A stretch of DNA of 64,000 bases from Sphagnum magellanicum (GCA_021904315.1 CM038923.1:12034038-12098037); one strand, 5' to 3'; counted from the stretch's first letter, positions 48,300-62,100 are shown. Notes: a model not told the origin generated them from the sequence alone. Translations and numbers: made by a program.

Positions 48300-48620
48300 T
48301 TTGGACTACCTACCACTGAATTCCTGTCGCATCTAAAGTATCTTCTGGTGAACTTCCAAGTTTGGACTACCTACCACTTGAACTCTTGCAACTATTATTG
48401 TCAGCTTCCTGTAAGTTTGAACTGCCTACCACTTGAACTCTCGCAACTACTACTATCAACTTCGTGTCAGTGTAGACTACCTAACACTTGAATTCTTGCA
48501 ACTACTACTATCAACTTCATGTCAGTGTACACTACCTAACACTTGAATTCTTGCAACTACTACCATCAACTTCCTGTAAGTTTGGACTGCCTACTGCTTG
48601 AACTCTTACAACTTCCTGCT
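48300..48620. repeat. 55-bp tandem repeat, ~6 copies
   Basis: CACTTGAACTCTTGCAACTA-type phrases start at 48375, 48430, 48485, 48540 and 48595, exactly 55 bp apart, with an older related unit before them. The array directly precedes the zinc-finger gene copy and could lie in its former 5' region. Confidence 0.9.
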
Positions 48621-48750
48621 GTCAACCTCCATCACTTTTTTCCCCCCATTGTCCCCATACTGACCATTTCCTATTAAAATGGAATGTTGGCATTTAAAGT
48701 TTTGCTACATAAACTTTTGCTGAATCCTTTTTCTTCCATATAGGGTTATA

Positions 48751-49790
48751 ATGCCTCCACGCAAGAGATTGATCAAAGATCGATCAAAATCTACTCCATC
48801 AAATGTCCAGACATCAATGGCACTCACTCCTTCTAGTATGCATTCTCATTTTTAAACTTTTCACACCATTTTTATGTACTGTACATAATGCAATATCTTA
48901 TTTGGCATTTTGTTGGTTTTTAATTTGTTTTTTGTTTTTCTCCAATTCTAGTTTAGCTTGGAATTAGCGAGCCAGTTGAAAACATAAATGAGCCAATTGC
49001 ACCCAATGTTGCTCGGAAGGATATAGATTGGGTGAAAAGAGGTTCCAAATGGATGTGCCAAGTTAACACATGTTCAGCTTCATATGCTTCAAAATCTTTA
49101 CTCACTCAGCATCTCAAGTTGAAACATGACCTTGTGCGGAAAAAGGTAAAATTGGACGGCCCTTCATTCGTGAAGGTGGACCTCGTCATCAAGACCACCA
49201 TCAAATGAATGCCCATGTCTTGAGTGATGCACGGGCCATTCAAAGACGAAATGACCAGAAGGTGGCTACTTGAACCTGCAAAAGGCCTAAAGAGAATGGG
49301 ATTGAGTCGTTTATTTAACACAAGGAAAACTGGAGCTACTGCAACCCATTTTGGTGAAATTGACCTCTAACCAATTGTTACAAGTGTTGGGCATCACCAT
49401 TTGGGGTGTGGGGAACATACCATGGGATATCCATAGGTGGATTGAAAATGATGAAGATGTAGCATCTATCATTCACACCACTCGACATGGATATGCAAAG
49501 AAAGTACAAATGGCTTGATATGCAAAACATTGGGAGTGGGAGTCCAATCGAGCAACTCGGCTCAAAGAGATTGATGTGGTGGTGAATCTTCATGAGTCCG
49601 AGATGATCATGGCAGGTATGCATACGACATTCATTTGTTTATTATTGTGTACTTGTTTGGTTTGTAGTTTTCAAACTAGTTGATTATGAAAATTGTTTTG
49701 TGGTGTAGAGTTCGAGGTACTTCAAAGGAAGACTTTGCAGCAGCTATAGTCCATCTACAAATGGAACATCACCATGTGTACACCCACCAA
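48751..49790 (+). pseudogene. Broken C2H2 zinc-finger gene copy (multi-exon)
   Basis: A start MPPRKRLIKDRSKS at 48751 is followed by an apparent intron (donor CTA|GTATGC near 48836). A second segment, VENINEPIAPNV and WMCQVNTCSASYASKSLLTQ, continues with HLKLKHDLVRKK. The spacing C-x4-C-x12-H-x4-H is a C2H2 finger. A frameshift near 49150 leads to HQMNAHVLSDARAIQRRNDQ, then a stop. Later, ENDEDVASIIHTTRHGYAKK and ATRLKEIDVVVNLHESEM end at a good donor (GGCAG|GTATGC near 49617). AEFEVLQRKTLQQL resumes after an acceptor near 49709. Retained introns argue against a processed copy. I do not recognise the parent family; a transposon-derived or lineage-specific DNA-binding protein is possible. Confidence 0.6.
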
Positions 49791-49989
49791 TTAATAGTAA
49801 ATGCCGAAAGGGTAGTAGCTACAGCATACTGTCAAACACATGGAATTATTCATTGAGGCTAGTGATTTTAGATTACCAATGTGACATTTTTGGGGAATAG
49901 GTTCATGGAATAGTTCATTTAGGCTAGTGATTTTAGACTATTGGTATGACATCTTTGAAAAATAGTTTTATGAGCCTAGACAATAGTTT

Positions 49990-50405
49990 CACATAATATA
50001 GAACTGCACCTAAACATGCAATACCCAAAAAGGATCACAAAATAGATTATGGGGTTTTGGGCATGTATGCAATACCCACATTAAGGGTCCCAAAACAGAT
50101 TCTGGTTTTGGAATCTGAAAAAGAAAATGCAATTCTTTTTTAATGACAAATGCAATACCCTAATTGGGTCACATAATAGTCATTGTTTTTAATGAGAAAT
50201 GCAATACCCATGCATAAGGGATCACAAAATAGATTTTGGTTTTTGGAATCTTGAAAAGTAAATGCAACTATTTTTGAATGACAAATGCAATAACCGAATT
50301 TGGGTCACATAATAGCCACTGTTTTTTAATGAGAAATGCAATGCTCACATTAGGGGTCCCAAAATAGATTCTAGTTTCTGGAATCTCAAAAGAAAATTCT
50401 ACCTA
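49990..50405. repeat. ~134-bp tandem repeat, ~3 copies
   Basis: CCCAAAACAGATTCTGGTTT near 50090, CACAAAATAGATTTTGG near 50223 and CCCAAAATAGATTCTAG near 50359 mark three units, each with AATGAGAAATGCAATACCCA before it. The phrase ATGCAATACCCACAT is shared with the 42.66-43.15 kb array. Confidence 0.85.
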
Positions 50406-53400
50406 TTTATTTACATATGTAGATCTATATATGTACATATTTATTTCACTACCTACATATCAAATGCCAAACAAGATTGTTTGTTTTTGGAATGAATTAA
50501 GAATTAAAATTCAAACTTTACAAGTTGAACTCAACAAAAATTAAATTGAAAGAGTTTGAAATAAAATCATACCTTTGGTATTAGAAGTAAACTCTAAACA
50601 AACATTGAATCCTAATTGGGTAATAACCAGTGCTCGCTAGTTCTTTGATTTTCAAATAACATTCAGTCCAAGTGGTTTTAACATTTCTAAAAATTAGTAG
50701 ATTTTCGAGTGTGGATAGTTCTTCAACTATTAGGAAACATTCAGCCGCCTTCAATAAATATTATGTTGTTAGCTGCAAGAAATTATAAAATCCCCTTAGA
50801 AAGTGGATACAAAATTTAACTACCATTTATGATTCTATGCACATAGACTTGAACAAATTTAACACCCACTTTGTTCAAGTTTATGTGCATGGATTATCAA
50901 TTTGGAAGTCAACCTCCAAAAACCAATTGATGTTCTCTAATGCTCATGTGGGTATTTCATTGATAATTATCAACCTGACTACATTCCAATCTCTATTCCA
51001 TATTTGAGTATTGCATTGTTGCACCTTAGAAATATAACAACATTTGAACTCAAATAATGCCTTTGGAAAAATATAGTACTTTGTAATGGAAGTATGGGCA
51101 CATATGCTTCTAGCCATTCCAAACAACACTACAAAACCATGCAATGTGTTATTTAGGATTTTGGAAATTTGTTCAACATTTCATTAAGGTCAATACCAAT
51201 GAGTTGGAGGATGAAACTATTGATGGAAATGAATTGTTGTAAATTTGCAATTTGCAATATACATGTTTCCATATTGAAATGTTCCACATTCATGGATGAA
51301 TTATTGATTTGGAGGATGAGACTCCATTGATCGATGATTATAGAGTAAACTATTTAAAATTTAAACTTTATCAAATTTATTATTTACAATATAAATTCCA
51401 GTGGTCTTATGTTGGCAAGCCAGCTCCAAATATTATAAATTGGAAAAAATGGTTTTATTCATGATCTTGTCACTACTTGGGGAATGTTTTCAAATTCAAA
51501 TTCATCATCACATTTTTACACAAAAAACTCCATATGGATCCAATATACTAGACTATGCTTCCACGCTAATTATGCCATTTTAGATATGTGTGAATTCACG
51601 AATAGAGATGGAAAAAATTGTGTGTGATTGATTACCATTGTGTGGTAAATTTTTATTTTTTTTAAGGCCATCCACATGATCATGTTTCCACATCAATTGG
51701 TATGAGAATTTCATCCATATTGGCAACATCCATACATGTTGCCTTAATGTTTTGCATGTCAATACTCACCCATTTTACATTTGGATGTAAAATCACAACA
51801 ATTTTTGAAAGTGATAACATGCAAATGCATATCATCATGACATGATATGCATATATACCATAGGTGTATAGTAGGTTTGACAAGTCTTTGCATAATAATA
51901 ATTTTTAATAGTAAGGTAATTTTGAGTAATAATTTTGGGGCAAAAACTAATGACAATTTGACCTGTTACTAGGTAGTGTAAATTATTGAGGCATTAAAAT
52001 CTATCTGTTGTGCAATTTAGTTTAGAATTTTTTTTTTTATCGAACCTACTACACGCTTATAGTATACATCCAACCCAATGTAGTATAAGTAGAAAGAGGG
52101 AGGTAGGTAGGAAATTTCCAAAATGTGGGACAATGAAGGAAAACTAATATTTATATACAACTAAGTGGGCCTAGTTGGGTCCAAGGTTCACCCCAAAACG
52201 TTTTAAAAGCCTCATCCACCAATTGCTACATCATTGATTGGCAATGTTGGTTCAATCCAACCCTTTTTATATGGTTTTCTTGTTTTGGTACATAAACAAT
52301 ACAAGTATTTTTGTTCACAAACTATTATTAAATATAGGCTCATGTCTCTTTGTCCATAACTTATCATAGTAATGGGTGTGGGGGTTGTAGGGTTTGATTC
52401 TACGTTCATCCATTATTTCCCCTACTATCCACTCATTGCATATCATATATGTGGGATGCCTTCCTAATATGGCATTTTGAATTAAAAGAATGGATACTTG
52501 CCTATGCTTCAAATTTTGACTTTTTGTCCCAAAATTTTAAAACATGTACAAATGTAACAAAATGTACAAGAGGAGGTAGAGGCCTTGAACTATTGGCTAG
52601 TAACTAGTCCAAGCTAGCTACAATCCAATTTCATGTACTACTCTATGGTTTGCAAAAATTCTTTATGGATGTATGATTGTTGAATTGTTTTTACAAAATT
52701 CGTGCAATTAACATGAATGGATTGATACTAATGTGAGATGAATTGATCATTCTATATATAGGAATACCATGAGTAGAGGGCATTCTTTCATTTGAAACTC
52801 TGGAGCCAAGAGGATTGTCGTTGGCAATGCACTTTCATAGATTGTGCCCTTGATAATAGGTCAAAATAAATTACAAACACGGATGAAAGTTGTCCACTTT
52901 TTGGATGGTCTTCATTAATTCCAAAATAAATACTATACACAATGTTATGTATCATAATACATATGTAATAACTTATAGATGGATGCAATTCAAAAATGGA
53001 TGAATGACAACCAAATGGATTAAAAAAGGTGAATGCATGAACATAAAAAATCCATTGAGAATCATAATGATGAATCAAAATAGAAACAACAGTTTTGATC
53101 CATTCATTAATTGATTAGTATAATCTTTGAACTATTGCCATCAATACATAATGTGCACAAGACAATATTCTAACGTCCTAAAGATTTTTGGGTTGTCTAC
53201 ATTTCACATGTTAAAATGTTGTGGCATTCCAAATAGAAATTTTATTCATTGTGCTTTTAAACTCATTTAAAATTAGTCCAATGAATAATGAATTATATAT
53301 GAAAATTGGACTGATCCTTCCATTGGCTCAAGAATGCAATTCACGTGTCAAAAAAAAGCAACTTAACTAGTTGCACATTTAGGCCTAACAAAAAGAAAGG

Positions 53401-56400
53401 GGGTGCATGGCTGTTGATGATAAATTTGTTTTAAGTTTGTTTTCTCATCTTAACTAATGTGGCATGTGTCACTAACCCAAATGCGAACAAAGTTTGAAAC
53501 ATAATTTTCCTTCATGTCATGATTTTTTTTGAATTTGAGCCTTATTGAAACAACAAATCATTTAAATGAAGATTTAGTTTTGAACCAATATTTTTGACAT
53601 TTAAAAAAACAAATTCTCAATTTTTGATTTTGATTTAGATTTTCCCAATACTAAATTTCTAAATCTTCTTTTGTGATTTCTAATCATTTTTTGCTTTGTA
53701 TGATACAAAGAGATTAGTTTGTTCAATTTGAAATCCAAATTCTCCATAACATAAATCTAATGTAACCTATGTCATTGGTCGAAGTGTGTTCACATGCTTA
53801 TCCTTCCAAAATGGTTCCAAACATTACTACATAATCCATCTTATTTCACTAGTTTAAGTCACAATGCTATTTATTTTGTGAAGTAATTTGACCACATCCT
53901 TTTCCCATTCCACCTTGCCTATTGCATAATCACCATGTAGTCATTTTGGCCCACTTTAGGTTGAGTTCTTTACTACCAAAAAATTCTCCCACTTTCATTC
54001 ATTACAACACAAGGTGTCCCTACACACCAAGTGATTTCATTGGTCTAATGAGAACGGGGACTAATCAACTGTACCCGCATTTTGTAGTAGTGATTGAAAT
54101 TCTTCACTTGGAATTTCAACATGTCATTATTTATTTCATATAATTAATTTATCGTAACCTTTTATTACATCAAATAGTTACGATGTGACAAATTAAAATG
54201 TGACTTAAACCAACTTAAGATACATTTAGAAAATTATTTTACATACAATTTTGAATTTAATTGCCATATATTAATTTGGGCCTTCATTTCTTAAAATGTA
54301 AAGAAAAATTTTTAAGAAATAAAAAGATGAAAATATGCGTTTATATATATATTATAAATAATATATTTTAGTAATATAATGTAATACGATATGTAGATTA
54401 ATTAAAATCAACATATTCCATTATTTTGAACCCATATGAACTACAATAAAATTTCAAATAAATAAATATATAAGGATTTTTTAAATTTATTAATTAATTG
54501 GAACATTGTTGATAATTTCTTTAAATAGTTTGTATTATCAATTAGCATATTATTTATAATTACATAATTTAAGTATTATTTAAATATTAAAAACCATACA
54601 TGATATTTTATTTTTAAAATAATTAATATTAAATATACATATTCCATTTATATATAATCGAAATTTATTTTTAATTTATTTTTTGATTTTTAATAATTTA
54701 TTTTAATTATATATATAAGTAATAAATTATATGTTATTCAATTTTTTTTAATTCTTGAAATATTTAATAATGTAATTTACCTAATTTTTTAAAAATGAAA
54801 ATTATTGTAAAATATTTTTACATAAGTCTTTTTCAATGTATTTATTATATCAATTGATGATATATATATAATGAGTCATAAATCGAAAATATGTATTATT
54901 GAAATAAAATTTTAGTTTAATTCTGAAAAATAAGCCAGATTTTATTTTCTGCCTTTATTCAATAAAATGCTAAAAGATGTTTACAACATAACAAAATCAA
55001 AGTAAAATATTTTTTAACATAGAAATATATAATAAAAATTATATAATTTGTCATTTTTTATAAGATATAAAATACATACATGTAAATTTCTGTACATATT
55101 ACATATAAAGTTTTTAAGTAACAATTATTTTATTGTGGGCTTCACTTGATAAAAATGGATAACATAATATTCATCCATGGAAATAAAACTTCTTTAACAA
55201 ATATTTTTATCATCACTTATATATAACATATGAAAATATTTATTTGTTAAACCTTATACTGACAAAAATATTTTTGATTAAAATGAATATTACATTAGAG
55301 GTATTTATCATTTTCAATAAAAATTTTCATTAAAATTTTATATTTCAAAATTATATAATCAAATTCATGCTATAATATAAAATTTAACATGTATGTATTT
55401 AATATACCATATTTAAACATATCGTATTTTCTAAATATATTAAACATTAAATGGTCTTGAAATTAACATTATTATATGTTGATATGTCATATTTTATGAA
55501 TTATTTGTATTAAATTTCATAATTAAAATGTATTATGTAATGCAAAAAAATGATATTTTAAAACTTTCTTTCATTTGGACAAAGTATAAAAAAGATAATG
55601 ATAGTTAAAGAGAGAAAATGTTTTCAAGACATCATTGTTGAAATGTATTGAAATGCAAGATTTACATGCAATTTTCTTCAAATTAAATATAATTTTAATT
55701 TTTAAAAATTTGTAGATTTTGAAAAACCTTTCAGAATGAAGTTTAAACAATATGAGAAGGATATTAAAATTGGCTTTTAGAAAAGGTTTAATTGCATCTC
55801 AATTTTAAACTAAGGTGTAAGTAAAACATTTAACCCATATGTTTTGTCTTTGAATCTATTTTTGGGATATATTTGAATTTTCAATTATGAAATCATTCAT
55901 ATTATAATGTCTCCCATACCTTAGGTCTGAAAATCATGAAATTAATTCCATTATACCCTAATTGACAAGATTTTTCAAAAAAAACTAGAATGCACCCCAA
56001 TTCCTTTGAAGTTTTTACTTAAATATTGATTTAATTTTCAATGAGAAAAAAAAAATCCAATAATTTATACAATGTTAGTGGAAACAATACAAAATTAAGC
56101 CAAATCACCCCTAATGTCTGTCATAAGCTTTCCAAAGATACCAAGAACATGGTCGAAAGCACCACAATTTGGGAGGTCTCAAGTCTCAACATGACAAACA
56201 AACAAATTACATTCTTTTGAATAGCTACATCTTTAGGGTGAGGGCAAAAACAATTAGTGCACAACTACAATCCTCTTTTTCCTTAGCAAAGGGAACTAGG
56301 GCAAATTGACCGTGACATTCTGATCATGGTAAAAAAACCCCAAATTTTATAAATTTGGATTAAGGACCTTAATTTAGTATATGGAGATGATATTTATAAA

Positions 56401-56628
56401 TATTTAGAGTATTTATAAATAGTTTAAATGGGTTTTGGGGTTTTTTTTGTTTTTACCATAATCCCAATGTGAGGGTCAATTCGCCTCCGCCAAGAAAGGG
56501 AGGATGGTGAGAGGAATGTGAGAAAATTATTATTATAAAAAATCATGTTTTTCTTTTCATAGTAGGGAAAGGATGGGGAGAAGGGAAAGGGCATTGTCAT
56601 CAATGACATTCCTTTTTGCCCTTTTCTT
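50406..56628. other. AT-rich intergenic DNA, no gene recognised
   Basis: Small frames occur on both strands, but none has a motif, domain pattern or splice-linked continuation. The 54.2-55.6 kb part is nearly pure A+T. Confidence 0.55.
53990..54092. mobile_element. Transposon-end-like dispersed repeat, copy 1
   Basis: Phrases CAAGGTGTCCCTACACACCA, AGTGATTTCATTGG and GACTAATCAACTG recur in order at 59454-59610. The block ends in TTTTGTAGTAGTG, the complement of CACTACTACAAAA, a typical CACTA/En-Spm terminus. Only this end is visible. Confidence 0.5.
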
Positions 56629-56658
56629 GGGGGGGCGGGGGGGTGGGGGGGGGGGGGG
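56629..56658. repeat. G-rich run, 30 bp with only two non-G bases
   Basis: G-tracts interrupted once by C and once by T. On this strand it could form a G-quadruplex; it is also the kind of sequence where assemblies miscount. Confidence 0.9.
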
Positions 56659-58560
56659 AAGAATATTTTCCCCGTGCCCACATTTTATATGTCCCAATCA
56701 ACGTTTTTTAATGTGGCGAATTTTCCTCATTTGTTGAAAAAAAAATGTGGCCAACAACAACAATGCAATCAAATTTTATTTTTTTTAAATGACCAAAAAT
56801 ATGCAAACTTTTAGACGAATTTTTTTCTAAAAAATTGCCAAATTTCCACCATAGGCTATAGCACTTGTAGTCACATGAATGAAGGATTTTTGAAAAAATC
56901 CACAATGAGTTCTCTTGTGGAGCCATGGCAAAATATTGGCATTTATGATTGCCAACTTAGCAAAATCAAAAAACTCAAAATAAAATTAAAATCGTCAATC
57001 CCAATACCATGGTGTCACTAAGAAAATCATTTTAAAAACGTTATGGCTGGAAAAAAAGATATTTTTGATATTTTGTGTAAATTCAAAAAATGGAAAAAAA
57101 TGGGGAAAAAAACACCAAAGTTTCAAAACCATTTTTTTTAATAAAAAAATGCATGAGATTCCTAGTAAAAGCGGGGGGGGGGGGGGGGGGGGGGGGATTG
57201 TTGTTGATGCTTTGCCATTTTTCCTATTTAAAATATATATATATATATATATTTTTTTTTTTTTTCTTCATTTTTAAATTTTGGGCATTGTGATGTATCT
57301 AGTCCTAGTCTGATTTTTCATCTTCTTCTAAATGGGAGGGGGTCAAGGAAGAAAATCCTCTTTAGTGTTTTTTTCTTCATTCATTTTTGTGATGTAGTTG
57401 TAATGACAATCATTTGTAAGACAATTTAAGTAAATTTTGCTATAAACACAATTTATGAAGATAAAAAAGTTTAAGCATGGATATTTAAACTTTTTGCGGA
57501 TCCTTCACATTTTGTGTTAAATCAAGCCTTAGGGAAGAACAATCCTAAAATAAATGGCTCTCGCGAGGTAAAGCCAAGGCAAACCATTTTTTTTAAATGC
57601 ACTCCCTTAAGGCTTTTCCATGCTTAAAACACATCTAGTACACAATGTTCTAAATTTGAAAAGTTCCCACTTAAGGAGAGGACCATTTTAAAAACTCAGC
57701 AGGGAAACTTTCATGCTTGTAAATACATTGTGATATGCTATATGGTAGAACCCAACAAAAACTATGGATTTTTGTATCAAAATAATTTTTAATTTAATAA
57801 TAAAAGCCCAAAAAATCATAATGAACAATGGAGTGCATGTAAGGCAAAGGTGAATTGTATGCATACTAGATTGAAATTCACACAACCTCTAGATGTATAA
57901 AAAAATAGCAAATCCCTTGACCTTGACATGTGATAATTCAATGTATAATTGTATGGCTTGAATGCAATATTCATGCGAATGTCCTTTTCCTTTGTTTGAT
58001 TTTTCATTTGTGCAATAATGTTTGACAATCATGGATGGATGAAATTCATCCACATTCATCTACATTCATCCTTGCCCACCTACCATTGAATTCACATCCA
58101 TTACAAATATGTACATGAAGAATATATGTGTTTTGTCCATACATTCTTTTCAATGGATGTTATAAGATATTTATTTTTCATTCCTTACAACATTGAATGC
58201 TTATATGGTAACCCCATGCATTCTATGAAAATGCGCTCCAAAAAGACAACCTCTTAAAGCTAAGGGTGGTAGTTTGAGGCCTAAGGGTGAAATTTAAAAA
58301 ATGCTTGGCATACAAGGCATTACTCTCGATAAAGAAAAAAGGTTCATTTCTTCATCTTTTTGTCATGTGGCATATTTTTCAACCTCCTATCTTGGTGATG
58401 TTTATATGAATTGAAGTTGTAATTGACAATAATTTTGAATCTCTATGTCGCCACAAGACAATGTAAAGAAATGTATGGTTCAAGAAAATACTTTTAAAAT
58501 AATGCATTACACAAGATTGTAATGCACTATGCATTGCAATCTTGTATAATGCATTAGCAC
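56659..58560. other. AT-rich intergenic DNA with homopolymer and AT runs
   Basis: Contains the 24-bp G run, an (AT)10 run at about 57233-57252 followed by T(13), and no supported gene. Confidence 0.5.
57173..57196. repeat. Homopolymer G run (24)
   Basis: Twenty-four consecutive G in otherwise AT-rich sequence. Confidence 0.95.
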
Positions 58561-58565
58561 TAACA

Positions 58566-58596
58566 AGGGGGGCGAGGGGGGGTGAAGGAGGGGGGG
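58566..58596. repeat. G-rich purine tract
   Basis: Four G-tracts of four to seven bases (GGGGGG, GGGGGGG, GG, GGGGGGG) separated by short purine or T spacers. It is the third G-run within 2 kb. Confidence 0.8.
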
Positions 58597-58914
58597 TTAA
58601 TTTGGTTTATAATGGGCAAATATTTCAAAGGGAAAACATGTTTGGTGCTTTATGCATGTGATGATTTTAAACATTTCAAATATCATAATGGAATGTAAAT
58701 TTATATGTGGGAACAAACCCCCCCATCTTTGGAACTTAGATAATCATTCAATGAAATAAAAATGCTACTTTAAAATAATGATGAAAATTTTAATTATATT
58801 TCTAAAATTGTTAGTCATTGGAAAATATTGAATTATGCTCTAAGCTCTTGGTTAATTCTGAAAGATTAGTGAGACTGAATTGAATCCTACACCCCAAACA
58901 CAAGTAAACACATA

Positions 58915-59195
58915 GGTTATGTAGGTAGGGAGGTAGGTTGGTTGCTTGGTTGTGGGTAAGCTTATTGTAAGTAGATAGGTAGCTAGTAGGTTGGTTTTGG
59001 GTAAGCATAATGTAGGTAGGTAGGTAGGTAGGTAGGTAGGTAAGTAAGTAAATACATAGGTTGTGGATAGGTAGCAACTAGTTAGCTAGGTAATTAGAAG
59101 GTAAGTTGTGGATTGTTGGGTAGGTAGATTGATTGGTTGTGGATCGTTGGGTAGGTAGGTTGATTGGTTGTGGATAAGGCATAGGTTTAAATAGG
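58915..59195. repeat. TAGG microsatellite with diverged flanking units
   Basis: A pure core of eight TAGG units lies at about 59010-59042. It is embedded in degenerate GGTAGGTTGGTTG(T)GG units that repeat for about 280 bp (for example GATTGATTGGTTGTGGAT twice). Confidence 0.9.
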
Positions 59196-62100
59196 TATAG
59201 GTTCGCATGTATGAAAATATTAATCGCTTATCTATCTACCTACATTTATATTTGTTATGTAATTTCTTGCTTGTACATACACACATAATGCACAAAAATG
59301 TGAAATAAACATGTTCATTTCATTGTTGTGAGGTCTTTCAATGCATTGATTAAAGACTTGGTGTTTGTTTTCTTCTAGTGGGCTTGGTGAGGATAATTCC
59401 ATTAGTCAAAACCTTCATGTTTTCTTCCCCATTGTCATGGTTTTTTGACCTCATTTTCATTACAACAAAAGGTGTCCCTGTACACCAAGTGATTTCATTG
59501 GATTATGAGTGAATTCATTGGTTATAATGAATGAGACCTAGTGGGGAAGTAGTGAAGTCATTGGTCTAGTGAATGAGGACTAATGAATTGCATTCACACT
59601 TTTGTAATAATGTTTTCTAGTTATTACCACTATACCACCAATCAAATGTGATGAGCTATAATAATTACACATGGTTATTTATCCGAGTTTTATTAAAAAA
59701 ATCTAAAAACTTGTATCCTTGATTGAGACATGTTTCCAAAATGACAATTATCTTGTTAATTCAACCCCACCTCACCCCAAAATTATTGTTTATGAAATTA
59801 TTATTATTATTCAAAAATGTTATTCATTTTGAAACAAACATTTATAACCATAAGGCTAACCAAGCAAAAAAATACAAATACAAATTTAAAAACCTTACTA
59901 ACTAGTTGGAATTGGAACCTAGAAAAATTAGATTTTGGGGTGGTTTTGACTTAGGTCCAATTATAGCTAGAGGCCATTCCCGATTCTAGTTTTGAAAAAA
60001 CAAATGCACAATTTGTGATTGATGGTTTGGATAATTGGTAACCAAACTACGACCCATAATCAAAATTGACCCAAAAATTAAAACCCACCAACTCTGGTTC
60101 AAAGTTCAAATACTTCAAGCTTTATTTTTTTGAAAGATATATTTTCAAATGTCCCTCGAATGTCAATGAGAAAATAATGCATATATATGTTTAGGGTGTT
60201 AATAATACAAAATAAATACATATTTGTTTACTAGGGTGAATTAACACCCAATTACACCACCTAGGGTAGTTTCATGTTGTGGTGATGCTAACAATGATTA
60301 GAGGCCACCAATCTTGCCATTGAAACCAATCCATTGTAATTTCGTAATTATACACACAAAATTCCATTTGTGTATTATACTTTTATATTTTTTAAAAAAT
60401 ACCAAATGGAATAATGATGAATGGTTTCTTACAAATCCTTATTTTCCTAATAAAAGGTAAAACAAAAAAATCATAAAGATTGGGTTAGAAAGGAAAAATC
60501 AATTGAATTTGTTTACGTGCGAGGGTGAATGACATAGGCTTACCCTATGCTATCCTATTATTAAATAATGTTTTATATTTGTATTGCCACTACAAAACCA
60601 TTGGAAAGCTCTCAATGTGTAGGGTGCAACCAATCATTTTTTTTTTCAATTTTGTAATGTAACCACGTTGGCAACTAAATGTAGTGAACAAAACCTTATC
60701 CTCTATTTTTTGGTGAATGTTTTGAAAACAAAAAAAAAACTCATTGAGCACCTCACAAGTCATTTTTAGAATTCGCACTAGTGCGAAATTTTGCACCAAA
60801 CAAAATGTTGGGTGCAACTTGTTGGTTTTAGAATGTTGGAGCCAAGGTCCAAAAGTTATTGAATATGGAATATTATTTTGGTCACATTTAGCTAAATCCT
60901 CTAGTGGATTATTCTGACTTTGGGGGCAACATGAAATTTTTTTTTTAGCAAAACATTGAGATGAAACAATGTTTTATGTAATGGCGAATTTTCACCAATT
61001 TTGAATTAAAAAATATGATTTTGACCTATGCAAAACATTTTTTGATGAAAAAAATGGCCCTAATTAACCAAATTTTGAGGAGTTTGTTTTTTCAAAATTG
61101 CCAAATTTTTATCATAAGTTCTAGTAGGTAACCAAGGATAAAGAAGGATTCTAGTTTTCTTTAACTTTCAAATCTAATAGGTAGCTAGATTTGGCTAAAT
61201 TATTTAGAAAATTATCACCACCTTAGTTACATCACAAATTCCATTAAGAAAAAAACCCTATATGAAGGTGTGATTTCAAAAAGAGTAGGTTGGTAGATAT
61301 GGGTTGGGGGCTTTTAAATACATAGCCCAAAATTACAATCCCAAAGTAAGTTTGCCAAATCACAATGGTAATTACTAAATACAACCTTTAAGAATGGGTA
61401 GCTTGATGGTGGGGGATTAAGGACAAAGGTTTTTAGGGTTTTTTTGTTGTAGCTGAAATCACAGTTGGTCGTAGGAAGATTTATAACAAACCAGCGGGTG
61501 GTTTAATGACCCATTTTCAAGTATTGCATAATCCACCTACTAAAAACATTTGGCATTTCAAGGCTTGTAATAGGTATTACAAAGTTTTTTTTGCATAACA
61601 AATTAAATTACAAGCTTCTACTAGTTCATAAAAGTCAGTCGCTTTTCTTTTTGAATTATCATTGCAAAAAATGATGATGAAGGATGGTTAGTGGTGTTAG
61701 TGTTGTTGTGTATGTTTGTGGAAGATGGCAAATAGGGAGCTTCACAACAACCTTCCTGAGAGTAGGTGTGGTGAAGGATTTTAGAGTGAACATATAGTTG
61801 TTAATGATCCACTGATTAATGTTTCCTTTAGACCTGACACCATGCTTCTGAACGACTAGTTGAATAGCCCAATGACATCACAATTAAAGAGGAGGGTCGA
61901 TCAATCATTATATCCTCTCCCACAAATGGATTGTTTAACATTGATAAATGGGAGTGCATTTCGAGGACACCAAACAACATTTTTAGCACCAATGGCTTGG
62001 AAGTGACCTTGGGCAAATGTAGTGAAGCTTTTAAAGGTTCATTTGAAACAGTTTGGTTTACCCCAAACATTTGATTTAGTATGGTTGACGGGAAGGAGAA

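Noticed and set aside
47854..48336. Overlapping Phe/Pro/Leu-rich plus frames of 60-128 codons
   Set aside because: They are translations of a pyrimidine-rich low-complexity tract in several frames at once, without motifs.
49106..49623. Minus-strand frames (71 and 81 codons) in the zinc-finger region
   Set aside because: They lie opposite recognisable plus-strand coding segments of the zinc-finger copy and have no motif of their own.
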